Shown here piece by piece: positions 24,318-35,513 of a DNA stretch of 64,000 nucleotides. Source of the DNA: Scalesia atractyloides (lineage: Eukaryota > Streptophyta > Magnoliopsida > Asterales > Asteraceae); the NCBI GenBank assembly GCA_947069175.1, contig CAMTDV010000017.1:48617137-48681136 (forward strand). Direction: 5' to 3'. The position numbers and the translations under genes were made by a program. Under the pieces are notes generated by a model. The model did not search any database and was not told where the DNA came from. It saw only the letters and a list, made by a program, of their open reading frames with translations. How positions within the stretch are numbered: the first letter of the stretch is position 1; each line of letters opens with the position of its first letter.

Positions 24318-26627
24318 CCACCCACACCCCCTTGCGGCCCACACTTCCTTGCGGCCCATCCTTGCGGCCCAAGGAACTAACCCAAACCCCCCTATCGCGA
24401 CCCCCCCTTTATGTATGCATACATGCATGTTGTGGGAAACCTTAAAAAAGTAAACCCTAACACTCTAGCGAAGTCGACGGCAGCCCCCCCCCCCTCTCTC
24501 GGTCGCGCAAGTTCTTCACCCCTCGGATCGATTCCTAGCTTGTCCCGGTTCGCTAATTGTCATCGCTTCAAGGTTAGGGTTTAATTGTATTGCGATTCAC
24601 ACTAGCTTTTGTGTAATCTTGATCATGATTATGTACTTGTATGATATTATTATGAAAAAGCGTTGTGGTGTATGATTAGTTCGGATGAATATGCGAATCT
24701 TTGCGGTTGTAATGATATGTTTGAATATTAAAATCGTAGGCTGCGTTTTATCGATAAAGATCATGATGTATATTTAGGGTTTGCATGAGTATTGATATAT
24801 ATGATGATATTTGACAAGTTAACCTGCTGTTAATCAATACAACTAAGCGTCATGGCCGTTTACACATGTTCTAATGCGATAAAGTTGAAAACAGTAAGCT
24901 GATTGACATTTACAGCCAACTTAAGTTGGCTGTAACCTGATCATTATTTATCGAAAAGTGGATTTTCTAAAGCCTAAAACGTGTATTTTTGAAAAACGCT
25001 TCAAATGGCGCGGATTTATATTTTTCTGAGGTCGTTTGCTATTCATAAATGGTCATTTAGTGCAGCAGCTGAAGCTGCGTAAATTCTGCAGAATTTGCAG
25101 GTTGTTTATCGAGTCGGATCTCATAGTCTGTATGGGGTTAGGTCACGAAATATGGACAGTAACTCGAGACGGGAATTTCCAAAAATCTCCCACTGGAATT
25201 TGTTAATTGGATGAACGATGATTTTTAAATAATTTGTCTCGTGGACTGCAGTCAGAAAGCGACGAATCCGACTGCAGCCTAGTATATAAATGTTTATAAA
25301 TAATTGGTAAAGATTTAGGATTTTAAAATTTTACACAAAATTCTACAGTCTAATTGACACCTGTAAAAAAATTGGAATTTTTGGAACGTTGGAACTATTT
25401 TATAAAAATCCTCGAAAACAGCCCAGTTATGAGCGTACAAGTTGAAACATGATAACTTGCGTTTGTGTGTACCTAAGTGTTGTATGAGTTATCCTGTGTT
25501 TATGACAAGTTGGTTTGATCATTACTTGGTATGGTGATACTTTGCATGCATGATTATGGTTTCAAATTGGTTATTACTTGTGCCGTACTGTGTGTTAGTT
25601 ATGCGTAGGGTTTTGTGTCAGTGTGTTCACACACTAACTTTGAATCGGTTGACATGTTAGGACGCGATTAGCGGTTCCATCATTTGCTTCTTTTGCGTAT
25701 ATCTAACCGAGCAATTTAAGGTGAGTTCACGGCCCCTATTTTATCCGGTTTTGAACAACAGTGGGAGAAACATGTATACGCTCTACAATTCAATCTTTTT
25801 TTTACGTTATGCGAAGTTAACGTCGTTAACTATTCGGTAACTAAGTTAATGTTAATGTATGTTATGGTCCCTAAGTAGCTTTATCATGGAAGTCCTCAAC
25901 CAACTCTCAGATCGTTAGTATTGGGTTAGATAGCGGGGAAATTATAGTAGTACTACTGGGCCCGACAAGCCCCACCCGAGCTAGTCGCGCTAGCCGACCG
26001 GGAATGGTCAACGGGTGATTAATTTGGCCTAACTTTCGCCATGGTCAGTGATAGACCTAGCAACACAGAGGCAACAACAGTCAGCTTCGATCGCGAACTC
26101 TTACGTGACGTAACTTTAGGCTCGCTACCTACATGTTAACATTGAACTTATTTACGAACCAACCTTATTATTCCAGGTTAGGAATAATGGAACTATGTCG
26201 TTATCCCGGGTTAGGGATAACGGGGGAAAACAATCTTTTAAACCGAACTTGTGAACTTAAAAAACCTGTGAACTCACTCTTCTTTAATGTTGACACTTGT
26301 TTCTTTGCATGTTTCTAAGGACGCTAGGAGCGCTAGGTGCACTCACTTGAATTTGATCAAGACATTTTTATCGAGTCTTTATTTACGAATAATTTTTGGG
26401 ATTTTGGTTTTGGCGTTTATGTTGGCGCCCGTTACTTTATTTTAATGCTTCCGCTAAACTTTGAAACCTTGATATTTTGAAAATGACTATGCATGCTTAC
26501 AACAAATGTTTTTGGAAAACGTTTAAATAAACCATATAAAGTCATTCGATATTGCTAGTGTCTGAGATTCTGGTTTGATCACACGCCTCGCGGTAATACT
26601 CCGCAAGTGGAAATTGAGGGTGTGACA
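24315..26627 (+). repeat. Element A 5' LTR, right segment
   Basis: Aligns with 41999-44298 of the 3' LTR from CCGCCACCCAC to GGGTGTGACA. It contains cytosine runs and 'cttgcggccc' repeats at 24330-24370, and CCCTCTCTCGG near 24490 that may be leader-like. An inverted repeat CAGCCAACTTAAGTTGGCTG sits at 24914-24933. A 61-codon frame at 26133-26318 is unlikely to be a gene. Confidence 0.92.
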
Positions 26628-26836
26628 GATTGGTATCAGAGCCTCTAGCTATAGAGAACCAGGTTTGCATTTAAAGTAGACCTAAACTATAGCTGTTACA
26701 CGACACTAGACTTAGTTGGCACCGAACTGTGATATCTTGTTATGGGTTATACTACAATTGTTCTATGTGATATAAATATATATATATATATTGTGATATA
26801 CGCAGCTCGTAACTTACTACACCAACCCAGCAGGCT
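26628..26836 (+). promoter_or_regulatory. Element A primer site and short leader
   Basis: TGGTATCAGAGC at 26631-26642, three bases after the LTR, matches the iMet-type primer site. The roughly 200-bp leader includes an (AT)n run at about 26777-26791 and is much shorter than B's. It shows no similarity to the B/C leader. Confidence 0.88.
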
Positions 26837-27472
26837 ATGTCATCATCATCATCCGACAAATCTCGACAATCAAGGGTGCCAGGGAAGGCACCCATGGTCG
26901 AACCCTCACCACCTTGTGGCGTGGAGACACGCTCAGCTGCTAGGAAAAGACTCGCTCTAGGAGGGGAGTCGTCCTCCCGTCCGACCACCGCTATACCGGT
27001 CAACTCTTCAGGAGTGGGGGACGATCTACTTAGAGATGTGTTAAGGAAACAACAGAAACAGCTGGAGAGAATGCAGGAGACTATCGAAGCACAGGGATGG
27101 CTGATACGTCAGCTGACTGGAAAAACTGAAGAGCTCGAGGAAGAGCAAGATGAGACTAGGAGAGTTCGAAGCAGTTTAGCTAAGGACCTTCGTGCTGAGC
27201 AGCTGAGGGCTGACTGGCTCGAAGACAGAGTTCTTGAGTCCAGTTGGAGGATTCAGGAACTGGAGCAGAACCAAGCACCACCTATCCCAGTACCCGCACC
27301 AGCACCGGCCCCTCCAGCGCCGGTAGAGGACGAAGAGGAGGATCCAGAGGAAGAGCCGGAGGAGGATCCGGAGGAAGAAGAGCCGGAACAGGACCCGGTT
27401 GTTGAAGCTGAAAACGCTGAAGAGGAAAACGGCATTTATAGCGACTTGGGAGATGGAGACATAGATGACTAA
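26837..27472 (+). CDS. Element A extra ORF upstream of gag (coiled coil, acidic tail)
   Basis: Intact 211-residue frame between the primer site and gag. The first 55 residues are Ser/Arg-rich (MSSSSSDKSRQ; SAARKRLALGG). Residues about 65-150 are a charged, heptad-rich coiled-coil candidate (DVLRKQQKQLERMQETIEAQ and a Glu/Arg/Leu-rich continuation). A Pro/Ala-rich linker (about 152-168) leads to a very acidic tail of Glu, Asp and Pro repeats ending GDGDIDD. No known catalytic motif is present. Extra ORFs before gag are known in Ogre/Tat elements; one in a chromovirus is less usual. It may be a structural or RNA-binding accessory protein, but the function is unknown. It is open although the downstream pol is broken. 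Confidence 0.72.
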   Translation: MSSSSSDKSRQSRVPGKAPMVEPSPPCGVETRSAARKRLALGGESSSRPTTAIPVNSSGVGDDLLRDVLRKQQKQLERMQETIEAQGWLIRQLTGKTEELEEEQDETRRVRSSLAKDLRAEQLRADWLEDRVLESSWRIQELEQNQAPPIPVPAPAPAPPAPVEDEEEDPEEEPEEDPEEEEPEQDPVVEAENAEEENGIYSDLGDGDIDD

Positions 27473-27730
27473 CTCGTCTCGCCAATCTCCGTTTTGTTTC
27501 CTTTAGTTGGTTTGTTTCCACTTATGTTGAACTTGGAAATTTTATAATTAAACTGATATGTTTGGTTGGTATTTTGTGAGACATTACAATCTATTTAATC
27601 GAATGTTCCTTTTGATTGTTTAATTTGTTGGGTTGACATAAATTGTGTGATCATTTAAGTGTGGAATATGATAACTATATTGGATATATACTTATCGGTG
27701 TGTGTTTGTGTTGTCTTGCGAAGATCTGAA

Positions 27731-28953
27731 ATGGCAACCGGTCGCCGCGGAAATCTCAACATGTCAACTGAAGAATTGTCCGCTTTAATCCGACAACACG
27801 TGAATGCTGCTCTGGCAGGTGTTCCTAACCCACCAGCAGGTAACCATTATTAAATTTTAATGGGAAAATCTAATAGTTTGGCTAGTAGACTTTCTCGCTG
27901 ACTACCTATCCTCTATCCTCAGGAGGGGGTCTTAACCCCTACAAGATGTTCCTGGATGTGAAACCGGGCAAGTTCACGGGAGTTGAAGGACCCATAGGAC
28001 TGGTCCGTTGGGTCGAAAAGTCTGAATCGGTTTTCGAAATGTGCAATTGCCTCGAAACTAATAAGGTCAAGTATGCTGCCTCGACGTTGGAAGATGGGGC
28101 ATTAACCTGGTGGAACGCACAAGTCCAAACGCGTGGACTTGCTGCGGCGAACGCAATGGCCTGGACCGAGTTCAAAGCTCTAATCAAGGAGGAATACTGT
28201 CCGCGGGACAGAGTTCAGCAATTGGAACAAGCGTTATGGAACCACAAGATGGTCGGGTCAGAAATTGAAGCGTACACAGCAAGACATCATGACCTGGTGT
28301 TCCTTTGTCCCCATTTGGCTAACACCGTCGTTAAACGACTTGAGTTTTATCTTGGGGGTCTGGTCCCTGAGATCCAGGGCATGGTAATGTCTAGCAACAC
28401 TACGACGGAGCAACAAGCGATTAGGCTGGCGCATAAACTCACCGATAAGGCGGTGGAGCAAAGGAAGTTACCACCTAGGGGTGCAACTGAAATTGTCCCT
28501 GACAACAAAAGGAAATTTGAAGACTCACCTACTCGGCAGTCTTCATCAGCCCAGCCACAACAAGGAAACCAGAAGCGGTCCAATAATTTCAACAACAATC
28601 GGGGTCACAACAATCAGTCTGCCAACAACACCCAGAGCTCGAGCGGCTATGCGGGTCGAAAGCCACAATGTAATCGATGTAACCTCCATCATCACGGCCC
28701 TTGCGCCGGAAATCACTGCCAACGATGTGGTAAAGCAGGACACGCGGCAAGGGATTGTCGCGTGGAGATTATGTCACGACAGAATCAGAACCAGCACCAG
28801 GGTCAGCAGCAGGGTAATAACCGGGGATGCTATCAGTGCGGTAGCCCTGCCCATTTCAAGCGGGACTGCCCGCAACTTCGCAACAACAACAATGGTGGGA
28901 ATAACAACAACAACAATAACAACAATGGCAACAATGGAAATGGTGGCACATGA
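27731..28953 (+). CDS. Element A gag with apparent 83-bp intron
   Basis: The start is MATGRRGNLN at 27731. The direct frame meets a stop just after 27841. However GT at 27840 and AG at 27922 bound an AT-rich 83-bp segment with a pyrimidine-rich CTATCCTCTATCCTCAG end and a CTGAC branch-like site. Removing it joins 27731-27839 to 27923-28953 in frame. The second exon has the capsid region (ALTWWNAQVQTRG, EEYCPRDRVQQLEQAL), then zinc knuckles CQRCGKAGHAARDC near 28718 and CYQCGSPAHFKRDC near 28830, and an Asn-rich end. TGA at 28951-28953 fits CGA to TGA, since protease continues in the same frame. Confidence 0.82.
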
Positions 28954-29819
28954 GGTGCCAAAGGACGTGCATTCACGCTAGGCAGTGGAGAGGCCAGAAA
29001 CGACTCGAATGTGGTCACCGGTAAGTTTCCACTTAACGATCATTTTGCTACTGTACTTTTTGATACGGGTGCGGATAAGAGTTTTATATCTGAGTCTTTT
29101 AGGAAGAACCTAAATCTCACACCTAAACCCCTAGAGACCCTTACGTCATAGAACTAGCTGATGGTAAATCTGTAGATGTGACCCATCTAGTGACCGGATG
29201 TCAACTTAAACTCGCGGGTCACACCTTTACCATTGATCTGATGACAACTACTATGGTTGTTTTGATGTGGTAGCCGGAATGGACTGTCTATCCGACGTCC
29301 GAGCTGAAGTTCTCTGTTTCGAGAAAGCTATCCGTATTCCGCTCTCTAACGACGAAGTCTTGATGGTGCAAGGCGAGAAGGCAGGCGTCGTCACGAACAT
29401 CATCTCTTACATGCAAGCTCAGAAGTATCTTCGGAAGAAGAACTCTTTTGCTTTGCTCGCACTGGTCACCGAGCAGTCTAAGGACGAGAAGCGGATTGAA
29501 GATATCCCCATCGTCCGTGACTTTCCCGATGTGTTTCCAGAGGAGTTACCTGGTCTTCCACCACATCGACAAGTAGAGTTTTAAATCGAATTTGCGAGCC
29601 ATGCGACTCCTATCGCCAAGGCCCCGTACCGCTTAGTTCCAGCAGAGCTGCAAGAGCTGTCTACCCAACTTCAGGAATTGTTGGAAAAAGGATTTATCCG
29701 ACCCAGTACTTCGCCATGGGGAGCTCCGGTCCTTTTTGTCAAGAAGAAGGACGGGACCTTCCGCATGTGCATCGACTACAGGGAACTCAATAAGGTTACC
29801 GTCAAGAACCGGTACCCAT
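28954..29819 (+). pseudogene. Element A protease and N-terminal reverse transcriptase
   Basis: Protease motif FDTGADKS is near 29060, in frame with gag after its TGA. The frame is lost near 29145 and again near 29255. VAGMDCLSDVRAEVLC from about 29270 to VRDFPDVFPEELPGLPP marks the protease-RT connection, cut by TAA at 29582-29584 (Gln position). RT then runs through APVLFVKKKDGTFRMCIDYR to KNRYPL, where element C is inserted (CCCAT target, 29815-29819). Confidence 0.92.
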
Positions 29820-30908
29820 TGTCACACCCCGCCCCGCAGCGGAAAAGGTGATCGGGGCATGATTGGGTTATCATCAAAGCTCATGACATTTATTTTAACG
29901 TTTCATATTCATTAATACACTTTAATGGAAAATTACAATCAATATTACAACATGTCCTAAATATCAATCTAGGCTTCATTGTTTTCTTCTAAGGCATTTC
30001 CTATGTTTTCCTTGCTTCATCCTGTTCACCTGTATCATGTGTAAAAAGGGTTTTTGGATCAACAAAAAGTTGGCGAGTGAATCCTATGGAAAACATTTGA
30101 ACAAGTTTATTTAATTGATTATGAATTAAAGTGCACAACCACACATGAGTAAAAATAGATGTAAACTTATTCATAAATCAATTTAATATTAAACAATACA
30201 CACATGAACAATAATGGATCGTTTAGAGGCACGCGTTGCTCAACTCGTCTCTCACGAGGAACTGATGGGCCTAATGAATGAATTGCATAACCATGATAAT
30301 ATGAAAGACATAACTACCAACAATATAAACTCAATAATACACACATGAACAATAATGGATTGGTTTTGAGGCACGCGTTGCTCAACTCGTCTCCCACGAG
30401 GAACTGATGGGCTTAATGAATGATTTTCATAGAAGTTGACAAAGTGAAATACATAACCACAACAATATAAACAATCTAAGTTTAGATCACAATATGGTAT
30501 GGCACAAGTTTAAATAAACGAGTTAATTATTTTGTGACACATGATACACCCCAAAACGTGTAATTAAAAAGGGGGAGTTGTAAGATTCACTCACAGTGGG
30601 TGCGTTCGGTTGATGATGTTGAATGCACGCGAAGTGGTTTTAACCACGAGTGAAATTAACCTAGATAAATAGCATTATGGTTCGGTAAGTAAACGGATTT
30701 TATTAATCCATTTTAGTAGGATTGTTGGGTGTATTTTTGTGAGTTTAAGGCTATTTTCTAACCTTAAAAATGTTATTTTTAAGTATTTTTAATTGATTTT
30801 TAATTAAAATAAATAAATAAAAATAATAATAAAAAATTGACTTTTTTGACCGTTGACCGTTGACCGTTGACCTTGACTGTTTGACCGGTTCGTATGCGTG
30901 TAAGTGTG

Positions 30909-30978
30909 CGCTGAGTGAGGCTCAAACCCGAGACCTCCCGTACGCGTGCACGCAGCTCTACCAACTGAGCTACGTGTC
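30909..30978 (-). repeat. tRNA-like module in C LTR (counterpart of B module 4)
   Basis: On the minus strand TAGCTCAGTTGG (30961-30972) is a perfect A box, and GGTTTGAGCC (30919-30928) is a degraded B box. The sequence between is almost the same as in B (GTGCACGCGTACGGGAGGTC). A second copy is at about 37384-37453. Confidence 0.8.
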
Positions 30979-31081
30979 TAACCTGAAATATTTCTGTTTT
31001 TAATTATATTTATATATTAATTAGATTAATCCGAAAATCAGCTTATTTCTAAAAAGATTTTAATTAGTGACTCGGTGCGCA

Positions 31082-31490
31082 CACAGGTCTCGAACCCGGG
31101 ACCTGTGGGTTGAGTTAACACACAGTCCACCGCTGGACTGTGTGTTTAACTTGTTATATAAACCGATTTTTATTATACTTATATACAAACTAAACATTTC
31201 CATTTCTGTCTTATTTTAAAAAGTTAGATAATTGTCCGAATCGGTGCAGTAGACCGGACTCGAACTCGTGACGTGTGTTTAAACGTTCACACAGTCCACC
31301 ACTGGACTGTGTGTCTAACTTGGTTATTATTCCGGTTATTAATAAACTTAACATGTAACAGCGGTGACTCCGGTTCGGTTAACAAAAAAAAGGACATTTT
31401 TATTAAGGCAGCATGCGTGGGACAAGATTCGAACTCGAGACGTTTACGTGTTTACTGTGCACACAGTCCACCGCTGGACTGTGTGTCTAA
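31082..31490 (-). repeat. Three tandem hairpin-type tRNA-like modules in C LTR
   Basis: Hairpins CACACAGTCC / GGACTGTGTG at 31119-31144, 31288-31313 and 31460-31485 (spacings 169 and 172). Each has a minus-strand B-box-like GGTTCGAGACC or GAGTTCGAGTC/ATC at 31086, 31257 and 31426. The loops vary (ACCGCT, ACCACT) while the stems are constant. B has two such units and C has three. The second LTR copy holds them near 37594, 37763 and 37936. Confidence 0.78.
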
Positions 31491-32187
31491 CCCGAGTTAT
31501 AACTTGATTTTAATTATACTTATACACAACTGGAACTTCGTCTTCTTCGTTGAATTTAACCAGAATCGGAAGTCCGACTGGTTCGATGTTTTAATCGTGT
31601 TCTTTAGTGTTTTGAGGTTAATTACAGATGAGATATGTAAAAAGAATGAAAGATTTAAGCGTAAGGTATACCGACTGGACTACTCTGTTTCTCCGGCAGA
31701 ACTCCGGTGACAGCAAAAGATTCCGGCGTCGTGTGTCTTGTGGCAGAGAGTCTTCAGCAAGCTTGAAAAGGATGTGGGTGACTTCGGTGTAAGCTCAGGG
31801 GGTTCAGTAAGGCTCAGAAGTGACGGGTTCGGTTTTCTGGCGATGTGCAGAAGTTTTTCGGCGAGTGAAATTACGTCGGGTAAAGGTGCGGTTTTGAGCA
31901 AAAAAGCTTGCAGAGGTTCGAGGGGGTATTTATAAGCAGGTTATCGATGAATTTGGTCCAATTTCCGACTTGATTCAAAGTCATTACGTTTTCCGGCGGT
32001 TATAGCTTGTGTCGCGGACTCAGGCGTCGGTTATAACCGATGTGGGTTTAAATGTTTACGTTAAGACTTGAAGAAACCGTCCAATCTCGCGAGATCGCCG
32101 GGATTTCCGACGACTGCAATTTGGGTGCCGGTTTTGAATTCGAGAATCTTGATATGAATTAATTGATTCTAATAATTAACAAAGAAC

Positions 32188-32272
32188 ACTAGTGGCGCAG
32201 TGGTTGAGTGTGTGTGCGATAAGACTTTGCTGAACCGGTTGACTGACCCGGGTTCGAAACCCGGCAGAACCA
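32188..32272 (+). repeat. tRNA-like module in C LTR (counterpart of B module 1)
   Basis: TGGCGCAGTGG (32193-32203) is a perfect Leu/Ser-type A box, and GGTTCGAAACC (32251-32261) is a near-perfect B box with a paired T-arm-like flank (ACCCGG / CCCGG). It is opposite in direction to the other modules, as in B. A second copy is at about 38664-38748. Confidence 0.78.
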
Positions 32273-32455
32273 TTTTATTTTTATTTCATTATTTTTAACA
32301 ATTTTTCAAAAACAAATTATATATTCCAATATAATAATTAATTATGTATCGTTTAAAATTAATTTGGGCATTAAATACGCCACGAAATTTTAAACTGATT
32401 GTTCGGTTAATAAATGGAGCGGGTTTGGTAAAATCCGTTTTTGACGGATGTTACA

Positions 32456-34128
32456 GTATCCCCTGCTTTTTAGAAATTCCGTCCTGAATTTTAAGTAGTG
32501 ATATATTTGACTAAAAGAATGATGGTGTTTAGTTTGACAGTTACATACTTAGAAGAAAAGTAAGAGTTTAAATTTTTGTTTGAGGGCGGTAACGTCCCTT
32601 GTAAGGGTTAAGTACCCTATTACAGGAATCGTTTTTTTGTTGCCTACTGTAAAAGTATTGATAAGCAGAATTGATTCGCTAAATATGATATCATGCATAA
32701 GAGTTTGGATATGTTTGGAAGGATATGGTTATATCCTAAGGCAAAACTTCTAATACTACAACCTACATGGAACTTCTCATAACCATCTAACAATACCTCT
32801 GATCCTTTGACAAGAATACTTATATATAGGAAGTACCAAGGGCGTATCCACCATATTCTTGTCAAATTTTCATTGGTTTTATCAGTAAGTTATGATTGGT
32901 TCTATGACTATAGAACATAAATAAACACAACAGCTAATATTTGAATCCACATTCTGATAGCATATATGTTTGAATGGTGACAGTTCCTCTCTCGTTTGTT
33001 ATGATGGAGAGGTTAGTTTATGTAGAAATGGAACACAATCCAATTTCTTTAAATAGCGAGATGATATAAATGTAACACAAATTTTAACCCAGGGCAATAC
33101 TAAATCCTACATGGAACTTCTCATAACCGCCTGGTAATGCCTCTAATCATTTGGCAAGAATACTTATATATAGGAAGTACCAGCGGCGTATCCACCATAT
33201 TCTTGCCAAATTTTCATTGGTTTTATCCACAAGTTATGATTAGTTACCAAGAAACTACTAAATCCTACATAGAACTTCTCATAACCGTCTGACAATGCCT
33301 CTGATCCTTTGCCAAGAATACTTATATATAGGAAGTACCAGCGGCGTATCCACCATATTCTCGTCAAATTTTCATTGGTTTTATCAGTGAATTATGATTA
33401 GTCCTATGTGACTCTACAACCAATACAACAAACACAAAATACTGAAAATGAAAAAATGTCTGTGCGATCAAGGCTCAATCAAACGGAGCCGATCGTATTG
33501 CATGTACTGAAAATGAAAATGTCTGTGCGATCAAGGCTCAATCAAGCGGAGCCGATCGTATTGCATGTACTGAAAATAATAAACTTAATCTAAACAACAA
33601 TCACACAAACAGCCTATACATGGAACCTCTCATAACCGCCTGATAATGCCTCCGATCATTTGACAAGAATACTTATATATAGGAAGTACCAGCGGCGTAT
33701 CCACCATATTCTTGTCAAATTTTCATTGACTTTATCCACAAGTTATGATTAGTTCTATGTGACTCTACTACAAACACAACAACCACAAAATACTGATAAT
33801 GAAAATGTCTGTGCGATCAAGGCTCAATCAAACGGAGCAGATCGTATTGCATGTACTGAAAATGAAAATGTATGTGCGATCAAGGCTCAATCAAACGGAG
33901 CCGATCGTATTGCATGTACTGAAAATAATAAATTTAATCTAAACAATAATCACACAAACAACCTATACATGGAACCTCTCATAATCGCCTGATAATGCCT
34001 CCGATCCTTTGACAAGAATACTTATATATAGGAAGTACCAGTGGCGTATCCACCATATTCTTGTCAAATTCCCATTGGCTTTATCCTTAAGTTATGATTG
34101 GTTCTATGTGATAAAGAAAAACATAAAA
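32456..34128 (-). repeat. Element C tail: polypurine tract, five hairpin units and interleaved repeats
   Basis: Non-coding. Next to the LTR is a purine-rich tract (minus: AAAAAGCAGGGG) and the hairpin AAATTC / GAATTT at 32474-32491. Five units containing CTTATATATAGGAAGTACCA lie near 32818, 33168, 33319, 33674 and 34020. Each is bracketed by TTGACAAGAATA and TATTCTTGTCAA arms about 40 bases apart. Between them are two pairs of a GTGCGATCAAGGCTCAATCA box (33461-33586 and 33810-33930) that matches sequence in B's LTR at 13179-13276. Confidence 0.85.
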
Positions 34129-35513
34129 CTAAACGATTTGAGTTGAATCTGGATTTTCGGTGAAGAGGACTAGTTGGGTATCTTCGTTTGGGCCGTCATT
34201 ATCTTCGACAGGATTGGCGTTGATGTTGAAGACTCTTCCTCTTGCTGGTGGCCTAGCGGTTGGGTTTTCTTGGTTTACTTGGTTAACTGGGTTTGATTCG
34301 GCTTGAGCGTTTATGATGTTAACCAATCGAGGGCACGTATTTCTAAAGTGGGTAGGGTTGCCACAATTGAAACAAGCTCGAACGTATGGGAACATGGGGT
34401 ATTGGGGTTGTTGATAGGGTTGGACCATGTTTTGAGTAGGGGGAGAGATTTGGTTTTGAAAGGTGCGGCAAACCTTGCTCAAATGACCATAGCATCCACA
34501 AGTTGCACATAGTCGACAAGGTAAGGTAAGGGGATGGTGATAAAAGCAGTTGTTGCATCGAGGGTGAGGTCCAAGATATGGTTTCTTATTTGGGTAAGTT
34601 GAGTTGGGTGCCACTTGAGTGATTGGGATAGCTTGGATGGGTATGGCGTGTGAAATTGGTTGATTTCGTTGGATAGCAGCGAAAAGTTGCCCGTCTCTTT
34701 TTCTCTTAGAATTGGGTTGAGAAGGGGATTCGGTTTGGGTGTGGTCGGAGGTTTCAGTCGATGCTTTATCCTTCTTCTTTTCCTCCTTGAAGTCTTTGTT
34801 CCGGATTCGGTTCTCGGTGAGCTCTGTTGCTAGCTCCATTGCTGCTTCCAAAGTTGCAGGCGTGGTACTTATTACAGAGTCTTGAATCTTTGACGGAAGA
34901 CCACGAATGTAGTGCTCGATCAAACGGTAGAGGGGAGTGAACATGTTGGGAACCATTTGATGTACCTCGAGGAATCTTTTGTTGTATGTGGTGTGGTCTC
35001 CTTCCTTTTGCTTCAACGAATAAAATTCATCTTCTAATTTCTTGATTTCGCTCCTTGGGCAAAATCGTCTGGTCATGATTTCCTTCAATTCGTTCCAAGT
35101 TAAGGTCATAGCATCTTCCACACCTCGTTTGGCCTTCTCTGTATTCCACCAAGTAAGTGCTATCCCATATAATCGACCGGTAGCATATCGCACTTTGCGA
35201 TCATCGGGGCAATCGCAATTTAGAAAAGTGTTCTCCATCTCTTCAAACCAATGGAGGAGAGCAGTGACACCTTCAGTCCCTTTGTATTTCGGAGGGTCGC
35301 ATGATTTGAAATGCTTGTAGGTGCATTTAGTGGTAGTTGGGGGAGAGTTGATAATGTTTTGGTTTCTTGATTGGCAGGATTAGCGGTAAGTGCTTGTTGG
35401 ACTTGGATTACAATGTTGGGTATTACGGCAGCCATTTGTTGTGCGATTAGGGCAGCCATGCGTTCGCGGGCTTTTCCTACTCTCATCTTCCTACGGGCGT
35501 GGTTAGAAGACAT
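34129..35513 (-). pseudogene. Element C gag (frameshifted)
   Basis: Starts MSSNHARRKMRVG at 35513 and is closely related to B's gag (shared LTWWNTEK, TRRFCPRSEIKKLEDEF, YIRGLPSKIQDSV). It has a knuckle CFNCGNPTHFRNTC near 34380 and a preceding Cys/His cluster. An indel near 35370 breaks the frame; the rest is open from about 35340 to 34129. It ends just after the ARGRVFNINAN region with a private tail NEDTQLVLFTENPDSTQIV, where B continues into protease. The product would be a capsid/nucleocapsid protein only. Confidence 0.9.

Larger units (their letters stand above)
29820..32455 (-). repeat. Element C 3' LTR (left copy)
   Basis: 2636 bp, reading TGTAACATCC...GGGTGTGACA on the minus strand. 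It carries five tRNA-like modules, and two copies of a GGCACGCGTTGCTCAACTCG box near 30230 and 30371. The identity to 36295-38931 is about 99% by eye (roughly 15 differences noticed). A plus-strand frame at 31273-31710, partly repeated at 37839-38186, is not a recognisable gene. Confidence 0.95.

Noticed and set aside
27253..27521. Ser-rich and Pro-rich minus-strand frames
   Set aside because: They are the reverse complement of the acidic tail of the extra ORF.
28481..29018. Alternative frames over the Asn-rich end of gag
   Set aside because: They are shadow frames of the gag zinc-knuckle and Asn-rich region.
31273..31935. 145-codon plus-strand and 73-codon minus-strand frames in C's LTR (repeated near 37839-38411)
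   Set aside because: They overlap each other and the tRNA-like modules, have no recognisable domain, and differ in length between the two LTR copies.
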